Source of the DNA: a bacterium
Lineage (GTDB): Bacteria; Hydrothermota; Tepidihabitantia; Tepidihabitantales; Tepidihabitantaceae
NCBI GenBank assembly: GCA_035505375.1
Contig: DATJQV010000066.1
Coordinates: 1-64,000, forward strand
Direction: 5' to 3'
DNA length: 64,000 nt
A program made the translations under genes and the position numbers. This document shows, piece by piece, positions 17,622 through 26,281 of the stretch; the stretch's first letter is position 1; every line of letters begins with the position of its first letter. A model generated the notes under the pieces. The model was given only the letters and a program-made list of their open reading frames with translations, searched no databases and was not told the origin of the DNA.

Positions 17622-17702
17622 GGACAGGAGTCGTGAAGTCCGATCCGTCCGCGGGCATCGCACCGTCGGCAAGTCGGGCCGTTCGGGCCGGACCATACCT
17701 CC

Positions 17703-17730
17703 TTGACTTCCGCTTTGGGCAGCCTATAGT
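17703..17730 (+). promoter_or_regulatory. Promoter of secreted-protein gene
   Basis: TTGACT (17703-17708), a 16-base spacer and TATAGT (17725-17730). The expected leader is about 107 bases and contains the hairpin at 17811-17830. Confidence 0.6.
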
Positions 17731-17810
17731 AGTCCTCGCTTGCTCCGACCGGCGCAGAGCGAGGTGCTGCGTGGTCGCAATGGTTCAGCTTTCAGGATAA
17801 ACAGAACAAC

Positions 17811-17830
17811 GGCTCTGTCCGAGCAGAGCC
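17811..17830 (+). promoter_or_regulatory. Leader hairpin directly before ribosome-binding site
   Basis: GGCTCTG pairs with CAGAGCC around a six-base loop; AAAGGAGG follows after a few bases. The paralogous gene at 53056-54909 has the same hairpin (54924-54943), with a G-U pair in the stem, and the same upstream GCTTTCAGGA and AGAA blocks. Conservation of the leader suggests a role in mRNA stability or translation. Confidence 0.6.
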
Positions 17831-17843
17831 GAAAGGAGGATCG

Positions 17844-19661
17844 ATGTTCGTTGCTATTCTGTCAATTGTGCTGCTGTCGGTCACGCCGGGCGGCCCGGTG
17901 CCACCCAGCGGGCCGGTGCCGCTCGGCGGCGGCGGGCCGGACACATTCGGTTACAAGTACCTGGACTCGGACACGACCGGGCCGGGCGCCCCTACGTACA
18001 ATTGGTTCAGCATCAAGGGCGTGGGCACCAAGATAACCAGCCTCGGTGACGACAACACTGCCGGGCCGTTTGCGATCGGGTTCAACTTCCCTTATTACTG
18101 GTACCGTGTCAGCTCAGTCATCGTCGGTTCCAACGGCTACATCACGTTCGGCGACGCTTCTTCGAATGCATCGCCTTTCCACGCGGTCCCGAGCACGTCC
18201 AAGCCGAACAACCAGCTTGCCCCGTTATTGACTGACCTTGACTGCGGCTCCACCTATTCGCCTCACGGATCGGTCTGGTACTGGACGAACCACAGCGACA
18301 GCTTCATCGTTGAGTACGACAGCATCGGGTTCTGGAGCACGGGCGGCAACAACACGTTCCAGATTCTTCTGACCAAGGCGGACTCGTCCATCAAGTTCCA
18401 GTACCAGCAACAGAGCGGCGCGCCGTACAACGGCTGGAGTGCCACCGACAACCAGACCGGTATCGAGAATGTCTCGGGCGCTATCGGCCTGAACTACCTG
18501 TCCGGCACGACTCCGGCGAGTAACGCAATCCACGACAGCCTCGCGGTCCGTTTCTTTCCGCCCGAGTCAACCACGCTGAAGGTCCACGACGTGGGTGTCC
18601 GCAATGCGATGAACGACCGCAACGGCGGTGTGTTCACGGTCAACGGCCGGCCGCTCTCCTTCTGGGCAGTGGTCAAGAACTACGGCAACCAGGCCGAGGC
18701 CGGGTACCAGACCTACTTCAAGGTGCTGCGGCAGAGCGGTACGACTCTCTTCTCTGACTCAACGTGGGCCTCGCCGTCGAATGCCGGCCAGACCGAATCA
18801 CTGCCGCTCGCGGGCCAGTGGCGGCCAGCCACGAACGGCACCTATGTCATCAAGATCTACACCAAGATGAGCGGTGACATGCTGGCCGCGAACGACACGG
18901 CGACGATCGAACTCCACGTGGTCTCCATGCCGGCACTGCTCACTTACGACAGCGGCACGCCCCCCAGCTCGATGTACTGGAATGCCCCGGGCGGCTTCGG
19001 CAACCGGTTCGTGCCGCCGGTCTACCCGTGCTCGATACAGGGCGCGCGGGTCTACATGCAGGAGAACGCGGTGACTTCGACGCCGTCTATCTCCATCTGC
19101 GCCCCGGACTCCCTGGGCGCGCCGGGTGCGGTGTTGTACGAATCGACGGTCACGGTTTCCTCCGCGGCCTGGTACACTGTGACTCCGTCCAGCGCGGTGG
19201 TCATTGACAGCGGTGCGTTCTTTGTCTGCGCCATGTCGGACACGACCGGCGAACCGTCGTTCGGCATGGATTCCGTCCCGCCGCTCTCCAACCAGGGTTG
19301 GGAAAACAGCGGGGTATGGGCACCGAGCCGCGACGGCGACGTGCGTGACGTCGCCGCGAACGCGACGATTTCCGGACCGGTCGGGATTCTGGAGCCGGTG
19401 AAGGCGACGCCGATCCGGGCGCCGGCGCGGATTGATGTCAACCCGAATCCGTTCGGCGGCATGACCACAATTCGACTGCTCAACCCGACCGGGCTGGAGA
19501 AGGCGGTGGAGCTCTACGATGCAACCGGCAGCGTGGTGCGGACACTCAGCCTGAGCCGCGACCAGGCGATACTCGATGGCCGGCATCTGGCGGGCGGCAT
19601 CTACTTCGCTCGCGTGGCCGGGGCCGAGGCGCCGGTGGCCAAGGTCATCGTCACGCACTAG
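17844..19661 (+). CDS. Large secreted protein with T9SS sorting domain (paralogue of 53056-54909)
   Basis: A 605-aa protein: signal peptide (MFVAILSIVLLSVTPG), a Gly/Pro-rich stretch, then a beta domain with GFNFPYYWYRVSSVIVGSNGY typical of Gram-negative surface proteins of this type (about 50-230). A CARDB-like adhesion segment follows (FWAVVKNYGNQAEAGYQTYFKV, near 270-350). Next is a jelly-roll-like part, and finally a sorting domain (VNPNPFGGMTTIRLLNP, VELYDATGSVVRTL, GIYFARVAG, AKVIVTH). It is about 70% identical by eye to the protein at 53056-54909. A surface adhesin or matrix role is likely; no catalytic motif is seen. Strong AAAGGAGG 5 bases before the ATG. Confidence 0.82.
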   Translation: MFVAILSIVLLSVTPGGPVPPSGPVPLGGGGPDTFGYKYLDSDTTGPGAPTYNWFSIKGVGTKITSLGDDNTAGPFAIGFNFPYYWYRVSSVIVGSNGYITFGDASSNASPFHAVPSTSKPNNQLAPLLTDLDCGSTYSPHGSVWYWTNHSDSFIVEYDSIGFWSTGGNNTFQILLTKADSSIKFQYQQQSGAPYNGWSATDNQTGIENVSGAIGLNYLSGTTPASNAIHDSLAVRFFPPESTTLKVHDVGVRNAMNDRNGGVFTVNGRPLSFWAVVKNYGNQAEAGYQTYFKVLRQSGTTLFSDSTWASPSNAGQTESLPLAGQWRPATNGTYVIKIYTKMSGDMLAANDTATIELHVVSMPALLTYDSGTPPSSMYWNAPGGFGNRFVPPVYPCSIQGARVYMQENAVTSTPSISICAPDSLGAPGAVLYESTVTVSSAAWYTVTPSSAVVIDSGAFFVCAMSDTTGEPSFGMDSVPPLSNQGWENSGVWAPSRDGDVRDVAANATISGPVGILEPVKATPIRAPARIDVNPNPFGGMTTIRLLNPTGLEKAVELYDATGSVVRTLSLSRDQAILDGRHLAGGIYFARVAGAEAPVAKVIVTH

Positions 19662-19680
19662 GCGAGTAACTCTCCACACA

Positions 19681-19706
19681 GCGGCGGGGAGGCAACTCCC
19701 CGCCGC
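19681..19706 (+). terminator. Terminator hairpin
   Basis: GCGGCGGGGA pairs with TCCCCGCCGC around GGCAAC, 19 bases after the stop, followed by TTCGTT. The paralogue at 53056-54909 has almost the same 3' sequence, so the terminator was duplicated with the gene. Confidence 0.75.
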
Positions 19707-19744
19707 TTCGTTCACGCGGGCTCCGCGCCGCTGTGCCAGATGCC

Positions 19745-19773
19745 TTGACAAACGGACTGAGCGGGTGTATAAC
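19745..19773 (+). promoter_or_regulatory. Strong promoter before mini-gene
   Basis: TTGACA (19745-19750), a 17-base spacer and TATAAC (19768-19773), 44 bases before the ATG at 19818. Confidence 0.65.
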
Positions 19774-19817
19774 AAACCAAGGTATGGTCGAGAAATGGCC
19801 CAGCCGGGCCCGGATGC

Positions 19818-19997
19818 ATGGTGAAAATCGCTCTCCTGCTTGCGCTGCTTCGACGGGGGCAGAGCTTGAAGCCGGGTGCGAACGACGTCAGCCGCCTCAG
19901 CCCCGGCGTTTACTTTGTGCGTCCGGCGTCGGGCGTGATGCGTGATGCGTCAAGCGTCACCAAAACGGTCGTGACGAAGTGGGGACTCACCACTTAG
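19818..19997 (+). CDS. 59-aa signal peptide fused directly to a T9SS sorting domain
   Basis: The frame reads MVKIALLLALL (signal-peptide-like), then LKPGANDVSRLSPGVYFVRP and VTKTVVTK, the end of a sorting domain. The passenger domain is absent: the hydrophobic start runs straight into the sorting domain. A good promoter lies upstream, so it may be expressed. The simplest reading is an internal deletion of a normal secreted-protein gene; the alternative is a deliberately minimal sorting peptide. Five heptamers (19925-19959) occupy the loop between the last strands. No strong ribosome-binding site. Confidence 0.45.
   Translation: MVKIALLLALLRRGQSLKPGANDVSRLSPGVYFVRPASGVMRDASSVTKTVVTKWGLTT
19925..19959. 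repeat. Heptanucleotide repeat in mini-gene
   Basis: Units GGCGTCG, GGCGTGA, TGCGTGA, TGCGTCA, AGCGTCA in the same sorting-domain loop position as at 438-479. Confidence 0.8.
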
Positions 19998-20324
19998 ACA
20001 CAGAGAGGAAGGGATGAAACCGGAAAGGCTGAACCGGGAAGCCGGAACCGGCATTCATCCTTCATCCCTCCGCCTTCATCCCTTCTGTCGTATGCTTGGC
20101 GTTCTTGGCGTCTTGGCGGTTCAATATCGGATTCGGGACTACCGTGATTGCTTGACATTATGGAAGACGTCGCCACACTGTTGGTACGCATTGGCCGTGG
20201 CCGGCCGGCATGGACTGAGAGCGCGTGCCGCCTCAGGGGGCGGGGTACGCTCAGCAACAGCGGCACTGCCCGGCGCCGGGTTGAAGGAAGCCGACGGCGG
20301 CTCAATGCCGCAAAAGGAGGAGGC
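19998..20324. other. Intergenic region with degenerate short repeats
   Basis: Follows the mini-gene. It holds ACACAGAGAGG, repeated CCGGAA/GAACCGG units (20027-20052), TTCATCCC units (20055-20085) and TTGGCG units (20097-20120). All resemble degenerate short-period repeats found elsewhere in the window. A TTGACA at 20152-20157 lacks a clear -10 partner. I see no further gene before the ATG at 20325. Confidence 0.5.
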
Positions 20325-23108
20325 ATGTTCGGAAGGAAAGTAGCTTGTGCAGCATCTATTTGCGCCCTGTGGAGCCTGCTCGTAGCCGGTGAGGCGCGGA
20401 CGCTCCCGGGCAGCAACCATCGGACCCGTAGTCAGTATTCCAATTACAACCACATCGCCCGAGTTCTGCGCGGGGAGCACCAAGCGGTCTGGCCGCCGCG
20501 CAGACCAATTGCGGAAAACAGGGACAGCCCCTCGGAGCGCTTGCGTCGGACGTGCCCGGGGCACCGTAGGAACGAGCAGCGCGGTACAGTCCCTGTTTTC
20601 CATGGCGGGAGATTCGACGACGCGTTCATGGTCGACACCGGCGTAGTGCTTGGGCCGGCATCCGGCTCGCAGTACTGCTACGGCGCGGCGTCGAACGGGA
20701 ACGGATGGCGCGTGATGTGGTCGGACGACAACAACTACTCTGTTCGTACCAGCGGCATTGGTACGGGTGGATCCTTGCTCGACCCTCAAGGAAGTCTGGT
20801 TGGACAAGAGCAGTATTCGTATACAGGACTGACCCGGTCGATCACCGGCACGGGTTCCGGCTTCATCGCGGTCTGGACTTCCGGGTACGACGATAGCATC
20901 TGGGCGGCGCGGCTGGACTCGGCCGGGACGCCCCTGGATTCGTTTCTCGTCTGGGCCAGCGATAGCGGGCAGAACACACCGGCGGTCGCGTTCGACGGCG
21001 ATTCCACCTGTCTTGTGGTGTGGACTGAAAACCCCTATGGGAACAGCGACATCTATGCGTCACGAGTGACGACCGGCGGCCGGGTCTTGGACACGGTGCC
21101 GTTTCCGGTGGCAAAGGAGTCCCTGCAATACGAGATGACGCCCACCGTTGCGTTCGGACACGGATTATTCCTGGTGGCATGGACTGCGTACGATACGATT
21201 TCGGCGACGGCCAAGGCGACAAGAGTATCGAGAACCGGCAGCGTACTCGGTCGCGCCATATTCCTGCGCCACGATCCGGCAAGCATACAGGCATTCCCGT
21301 CACTGGCATTCGGTGACACGTGCTTTCTTGCGTCATGGGCCGAAGGCACGGCGCAACCTGATATTTACGCGGCTCGCGTTTCCGTGTCCGGAAACCTTGT
21401 CGACACTACCGGCATACAACTGTGCAGCGGCCCGACCTATGACGAGTATCCATCGGTCGGGTTCGACGGCACCAGGTATCTTGTCATGTGGTGCGCGCTT
21501 GATACCACGTCGTACCGTGGTTCTCTGCGTGGCCGCAGGATGACGGTGGACGGCGTTCCGCTCGATTCAGGTCTGATTCGGCCCGACGCGGGAGGATTCT
21601 CCTGCGAGTACCCCGGCGTGGCCGCGGACCACGCGAACTTCCTCGTCGCCTTCAGCGAGTATGACACTCTCTCCTATGACTACGGCGTGAGCTGCACACG
21701 TATCAGCCCGGGCGGGGCAGTGCTCGATTCCGGCATCTTTTTCCCGTTGGGTCCGGATGCCCAATCCGGTCCAAGCAGCGCCTCCAACGGGACCGACTAC
21801 TTCGCCGCGTGGCTTGAGTCTGCGGACCAGGGCTCGGCAGTCAGCGCAGCACGGATTAGCGCCGGCGGCATCGTGCTCGACCCGGTCGGATTCCCGGTCA
21901 ACGATGCGCCGGGGAACAAGCAGAGTCTGGCGACCGGGTTCGGAGATTCACTCTATTTAGTGGCCTGGGCGGACTATCGGAGCGTAGATGGCAGTACGGA
22001 CATTTGGTGTGCGCGGGTAGACAGTAATGGGACGGTTCTTGACTCGGCGGGCATCGTGGTCTGCGCCGCGACGGGTTATCAGGACCAGCCCGACATCAGC
22101 TTCGACGGCCAGAACTTCCTGGTGGTCTGGCAGGACTATCGCTCCGGGATGACCGACAACATCTACGCGGCCCGAGTCAGCCCGGCCGGAGTCGTGCTCG
22201 ACCCGGGCGGCTTTGTGGTGGCTGCTGCCGACACGTTTGACGATGTGCAACCGGCAGTCTGCTTCTCGGGAAGCGACTTTCTCGTTACTTGGCCAGGTAC
22301 GAACACCAATGCATATGGGAGCAGAGTCTATGGAGCTCTTGTCAGCCCTGCCGGCCAGGTTACCAAGCCGAGGTTCGTAGTCGGCGGCGCGGACAACTAC
22401 CAGACCTCGCCATCGGTTGCGCGCGGGCCGTCCAGCTCGCTTGTGGCATGGGAGGACGACCGCTCCGGCTATAGCAGCGTATACGCAGCCCGAGTCCGGG
22501 CTGACGGGACCGTTCCGGACCCCAACGGCATATTCATGGATTCGACCGGCTATACCTCACCCTCCCCACGCGTCACTTCCAGCGGGTCCGCATTCAAAGT
22601 GCTGTGGCGTCGCCAGAACTACGCCGGAGATACCACCTACTTCGTCGCGGCCCAGGTTGACACGGCCGGAAACGTCGTCCGGAAAGGAGATTGGTTCGGG
22701 CTGCCCGGTTACGACGACGGGTTCGACGCGGTCTATGGCAGCGGCCCGGATTTGTTGCTGCTGTTCAGTTGCTACACCGACACGGCGATGGGTCATTACT
22801 ACGGCGTCGACCGCCTGTGGGGAACGCTCGGAGTGCCACTCGGAATCCAACATGCCGACAGCCGGCAGTTGAGGAAAACGACCAGCGGGGCCACAGTGAT
22901 CCACGGCGTGCTGGTGCTGGGCGCAGTAGACAGTAGACAGCAGACAGTAGACAGGACGGAACTGCTGGACGCAGCCGGACGGAAGGTCGCCGAGTTGCAC
23001 ACAGGCACGAACGACGTGAGCCGCCTCAGCCCCGGCGTGTACTTCGTCCGGGCTGAAAGCCGTAAGCTGTCAGCCGCAAGCTGTCGCAAGGTGGTCATCG
23101 CGAGATAG
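20325..23108 (+). CDS. Giant secreted repeat protein (VVWxDxR-type) with T9SS sorting domain
   Basis: A 927-aa protein from the ATG at 20325 (AAAGGAGGAGG 4 bases upstream), with signal peptide MFGRKVACAASICALWSLLVAG. About 13 repeats of 50-55 aa follow, each of the form FLVVWxDYRS...IYAARVSPAGVVLD, which should build beta-propeller blades. A sorting domain closes it (ELLDAAGRKVAELHTG, GVYFVRAE, RKVVIAR). An 89-bp inverted-repeat element (20513-20601) is inserted in frame between signal peptide and first repeat. Heptamers lie at 22925-22952 and 23058-23085. The next gene (23118-25700) is a tandem paralogue 9 bases downstream. Function unknown; probably surface-attached. Confidence 0.82.
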   Translation: MFGRKVACAASICALWSLLVAGEARTLPGSNHRTRSQYSNYNHIARVLRGEHQAVWPPRRPIAENRDSPSERLRRTCPGHRRNEQRGTVPVFHGGRFDDAFMVDTGVVLGPASGSQYCYGAASNGNGWRVMWSDDNNYSVRTSGIGTGGSLLDPQGSLVGQEQYSYTGLTRSITGTGSGFIAVWTSGYDDSIWAARLDSAGTPLDSFLVWASDSGQNTPAVAFDGDSTCLVVWTENPYGNSDIYASRVTTGGRVLDTVPFPVAKESLQYEMTPTVAFGHGLFLVAWTAYDTISATAKATRVSRTGSVLGRAIFLRHDPASIQAFPSLAFGDTCFLASWAEGTAQPDIYAARVSVSGNLVDTTGIQLCSGPTYDEYPSVGFDGTRYLVMWCALDTTSYRGSLRGRRMTVDGVPLDSGLIRPDAGGFSCEYPGVAADHANFLVAFSEYDTLSYDYGVSCTRISPGGAVLDSGIFFPLGPDAQSGPSSASNGTDYFAAWLESADQGSAVSAARISAGGIVLDPVGFPVNDAPGNKQSLATGFGDSLYLVAWADYRSVDGSTDIWCARVDSNGTVLDSAGIVVCAATGYQDQPDISFDGQNFLVVWQDYRSGMTDNIYAARVSPAGVVLDPGGFVVAAADTFDDVQPAVCFSGSDFLVTWPGTNTNAYGSRVYGALVSPAGQVTKPRFVVGGADNYQTSPSVARGPSSSLVAWEDDRSGYSSVYAARVRADGTVPDPNGIFMDSTGYTSPSPRVTSSGSAFKVLWRRQNYAGDTTYFVAAQVDTAGNVVRKGDWFGLPGYDDGFDAVYGSGPDLLLLFSCYTDTAMGHYYGVDRLWGTLGVPLGIQHADSRQLRKTTSGATVIHGVLVLGAVDSRQQTVDRTELLDAAGRKVAELHTGTNDVSRLSPGVYFVRAESRKLSAASCRKVVIAR
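20513..20601. mobile_element. 89-bp REP-like element inserted in frame in a secreted-protein gene
   Basis: A perfect 13-bp inverted repeat (GGAAAACAGGGAC at 20513-20525, its complement at 20589-20601) brackets 63 bases with an internal GTGCC/GGCAC hairpin. The element is translated in frame as a Lys-free, Arg-rich insert (ENRDSPSERL...) that has no counterpart in the paralogous gene at 23118. The layout resembles REP/MITE-type elements mobilised by Y1 transposases; one such transposase lies at 47436-48101 but its own terminal repeats differ. Confidence 0.6.
22925..22952. repeat. Heptanucleotide repeat in secreted-protein gene
   Basis: Units AGTAGAC, AGTAGAC, AGCAGAC, AGTAGAC in frame (coding DSRQQTVD) in the linker before the sorting domain. 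The same units form the left arm of the S23 cassette at 35145-35190. Confidence 0.85.
23058..23085. repeat. Heptanucleotide repeat in sorting-domain loop
   Basis: Units AGCCGTA, AGCTGTC, AGCCGCA, AGCTGTC between GVYFVRAE and RKVVIAR of the preceding gene. Confidence 0.8.
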
Positions 23109-23117
23109 GAGGATGGA

Positions 23118-25700
23118 ATGAAGTTCCGTGCTGCCCTATCTGCCGTCTGCATCCTGATTTCATACGGACTAGCCCTGACGCCTCATTTCAACCCCCGGGA
23201 TGGAGTCCGGCAGGCGCACTCCAGTCACTCCGAGCCTCGGCCCAGCAGCGCGTTTCTGGTCGACACGAGCATTACGTATGTTAACCCAGCCGAGGACCGC
23301 AGCGCCCCGGCGGTCGCGTTTGACGGCACCAACTACCTTGCAGTCTGGGAGGACTTTCGCAACTCAGAATGGAACATCATCGGAGCGCGAGTCACGCAGG
23401 CCGGCGTGTTGCTTGACACGGGCGGTTTCCTGATCTCCGAGAATTCGGACCAGCACGACCCGGCGGTCGCGTTCGATGGCACAGTCTTCCTCGTTGTCTG
23501 GTCGGAAATTCGCGATACCGTAAGAGACATTCGCGGGGCGCGGGTGACGCCGGCCGGCACGGTGCTTGACCCGGCGGGCATCGAGATCTCCACCGCTCCC
23601 GGCGGCCAATTCTATCCCGCGGTTACGTATGACGGCACGAATTTCGTGGTAGTATGGAGCTACACACAGGGAGGCATCCATGGCATCCATGGTGCGAGAG
23701 TGTCGTCGGCGGGCGCAGTGCTGGACACTGCCGCTATTGTGATTTCGACCCATACGGACGACAGCCCATCGGCCGTTGCTTCTGACGGAACGGGTTCTCT
23801 GGTTGTTTGGCAGTTTAGTGGTTCCGTCATTTGCGGTGTGAGGTTGGCGCCAGGCGGGACGGTGCTTGATTCTGCGGCCATCACGATATCGGATGGGTCC
23901 CAAGGGCGAGCGTATCCCGCAGCAACGTATGACGGCACGGACTACGTTGTTGTATGGCAAGACAGCAGAAGTTCGCTGTGGGACATCTACGGCGCACGGG
24001 TGAGTAAGCAGGGCGTTGTTCTCGATACATCAGGCATAGCGGTCACTGCCGTTGGTAACCAGACGTACCCGTCGGTTACGTTCGATGGCGAGAACAATCT
24101 GGTGACATGGAGTGACAAGCGGAATGGGGCGGATATCTATGGTGCCCGTCTGAGTCCCCAAGGGACCGTTCTCGATACGTCGGCGATTCAGATCTGTGGG
24201 GCGCCCAACCGGCATGATGATCCGGTAATCGCGGCCGGTCCTGAGAACTGCCTCGTAGTCTGGTGGGACCAACGGCATGAGTACACTACTATCTCTGGTG
24301 CACGCGTCGACCACAACTGCACTGTGCTCGACCCCGAAGGCATTCCGCTATCCCTGGCCGCGAATTTCGAGGAGCATCCGGCTGCTGCGTTTGATGGCGA
24401 GAATTTCCTCGTCGTGTGGCAGAGCTACAATGGCAACGACTGGGACATCTTGGGCATCCGCGTGGCCCCGACGGGCAAGATTCTCGACCCGGTGCCCATC
24501 CCCATCTGTACACTTGCCACCGACCAATCTGCTCCGAAGGTCGCCTTCGATGGCGCCAACTACCTGGTCGTCTGGGAAGACTGTCGCAGCAACAGCTATG
24601 GGAGCATCTACGGAACACGTCTGACACCAGGTGGCGTTGTTCTTGACGTGGGCGGGTTTCCTATTGGCGGTTCTGCGCCCGCCCAAGACGGCTTCGAGCC
24701 GGCAGTCGCGTTTGGCGGCGGCTACTATCTTGTGACATGGGCCGGTGACGCCGGGACGGATAATATCTACTGTACGCGTGTTGCCACGGACGGCCGCGTC
24801 CTGGAAACCCAATTGCTGGGCTATTATCCCTTTTCGGGCAGTCTCGAACCGGCGCTTGACTACAACGGCGATAACTTCCTTGTTGTCTGGGAGCGTTGGC
24901 CCTTGAGCTACCCTGTTGACATCTATGGTGGTCGCGTAACTCCGGCCGGCCAGGTGCTCGACGGTTATGGCTTTGAGATATCCGGGGCCGCAGGCGATCA
25001 GCGAACCCCAGTGGTTGTAAAAGGAAAACCTGCCTCGCTCGTCGTGTGGGAGGACGCGCGTCGCGGTGAGTCTGACATCTATGGCGCGCGGGTGACCGCC
25101 GATGGTGTGGTTCTGGATGTCTCGGGCATTCCTATCTGCACGGCCGCGCGGACCCAGATGGCCCCGGCGGCCACTCCGGACGACAGTAACTTCTTCGTGG
25201 CGTGGTCAGACGACCGCAGCCGCGACTGGGACATTTACGCTGCACGAGTCAGTTCGCAGGGCAGCGTTGTCGATTCGGTCGCGCTCGTGGCGCAGCAGTA
25301 CGGCCAGGTGAATCCGGCTTTCGGGCGGGGCACGGCAGGGCTGAGCCTCATGGTGTACCAGAGTCTTGCCCCGACGATTCTGGGCCGATCAGCGGACGCG
25401 CCCCGCATCTGGGGGTTCTTGCTGAACACGCCCTTCGGCGTGACCGGTGACGTGGCAAAGGCGACTTCATTCGCATCGCATGCGACGGTCGTCCGCGGCA
25501 TCCTCTTCCTGCCGCGGGACATGACCGAATTGCCCGGCAATTCGGATCGTGTCCCAAGGCCCGTGCTGCTCGACATCTCGGGCCGCAAGGTGCTCGATCT
25601 TCGTTCCGGCGCGAACGACGTCAGTCGCCTCAGCCCCGGCGTGTACTTCGTGCGAGAAGCTCAAGCCAAAGCTGTCCGGAAGGTGGTCCTGACGCGCTAG
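23118..25700 (+). CDS. Giant secreted repeat protein, tandem paralogue, with T9SS sorting domain
   Basis: An 860-aa protein with AGGAGG 7 bases before the ATG and signal peptide MKFRAALSAVCILISYGLA. It has about 13 repeats of roughly 50 aa (YLVVWEDxRS...IYGARVTPAGVVLD) that predict propeller blades. A sorting domain follows (LLDISGRKVLDLRSG, NDVSRLSPGVYFVRE, RKVVLTR). It lacks the inserted 89-bp element and the loop heptamers of its upstream paralogue, so those are recent additions there. The 9-base gap suggests co-transcription. Function unknown. Confidence 0.82.
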   Translation: MKFRAALSAVCILISYGLALTPHFNPRDGVRQAHSSHSEPRPSSAFLVDTSITYVNPAEDRSAPAVAFDGTNYLAVWEDFRNSEWNIIGARVTQAGVLLDTGGFLISENSDQHDPAVAFDGTVFLVVWSEIRDTVRDIRGARVTPAGTVLDPAGIEISTAPGGQFYPAVTYDGTNFVVVWSYTQGGIHGIHGARVSSAGAVLDTAAIVISTHTDDSPSAVASDGTGSLVVWQFSGSVICGVRLAPGGTVLDSAAITISDGSQGRAYPAATYDGTDYVVVWQDSRSSLWDIYGARVSKQGVVLDTSGIAVTAVGNQTYPSVTFDGENNLVTWSDKRNGADIYGARLSPQGTVLDTSAIQICGAPNRHDDPVIAAGPENCLVVWWDQRHEYTTISGARVDHNCTVLDPEGIPLSLAANFEEHPAAAFDGENFLVVWQSYNGNDWDILGIRVAPTGKILDPVPIPICTLATDQSAPKVAFDGANYLVVWEDCRSNSYGSIYGTRLTPGGVVLDVGGFPIGGSAPAQDGFEPAVAFGGGYYLVTWAGDAGTDNIYCTRVATDGRVLETQLLGYYPFSGSLEPALDYNGDNFLVVWERWPLSYPVDIYGGRVTPAGQVLDGYGFEISGAAGDQRTPVVVKGKPASLVVWEDARRGESDIYGARVTADGVVLDVSGIPICTAARTQMAPAATPDDSNFFVAWSDDRSRDWDIYAARVSSQGSVVDSVALVAQQYGQVNPAFGRGTAGLSLMVYQSLAPTILGRSADAPRIWGFLLNTPFGVTGDVAKATSFASHATVVRGILFLPRDMTELPGNSDRVPRPVLLDISGRKVLDLRSGANDVSRLSPGVYFVREAQAKAVRKVVLTR

Positions 25701-25884
25701 AGCGCGGCCTCAACAGCACCAGTCGGGACTGGCCTCGCGGCTCGTCAGAAGGCTCCACAGATTGCTCGCCCAAGAGCTTGCTGGATGGCCTCTTGCATTC
25801 CTGGTGTCTGCGTACCGCCGCAAGCTGCCGTCCTTGGAATGATGAAGGCCATGGTCAGCGCCCAATCAGCCGACACGCTGCATA

Positions 25885-26232
25885 CCGGTCTTCAAACCAC
25901 TCAGCAAACCACTCGGTAATTCACTCGGCGAGTCACTCGGCGTGTCACTTGGCAAGTAACTTACCGTCTCACTCGGCAAGTCACTTACCGACTCACTAGA
26001 CGAGTCACTGGGTAAGTCACTCGGCAACTCACTGGGCAAGTAACTGGGCATGTCACTTACCATGTCAGTCGGTAAGTAACCAGGCGAGTCACTCACCGAG
26101 TCACTCGGTGACTCACCAGGCAAGTGACTCGGTAAGTCACTCGGTAAGTGACTGGGGGAGTCACTGGGGGAGTGACTGGGGGAATCACTGGGGGAGTGAC
26201 TTACCGAGTGCTGGCGCAGGTCACGCTGCATG
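25885..26232. repeat. 12-base-period degenerate array 1, about 29 units
   Basis: From about 25897 to 26208 the sequence falls into 26 consecutive 12-base units without a single indel, consensus TCACTCGGYAAG (= AAGTCACTCGGY rotated). Weaker units extend to 25885 and 26232. Ten-base direct repeats CACGCTGCAT flank it (25874-25883 and 26222-26231), 348 bases (29 units) apart and in phase. The minus strand is open throughout and would encode a tetrapeptide repeat (SPSD/SPSH/LPSD). A TATAAT lies 4 bases before a minus-strand ATG at 26231. The units diverge a lot but keep their phase. A second array with a related consensus is at 46921-47268. Confidence 0.85.
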
Positions 26233-26281
26233 CCAATTATAGCATTGAATATCAATAGCTTAAGCTTGTTGATAGCGCCAG

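Noticed and set aside
16400-17800. Long open frame antisense to murA
   Set aside because: Shadow of the murA codon pattern in GC-rich DNA; no family signature or start signal.
25885-26232. CRISPR array
   Set aside because: The period is 12 bases with no repeat-spacer structure and no cas gene nearby.
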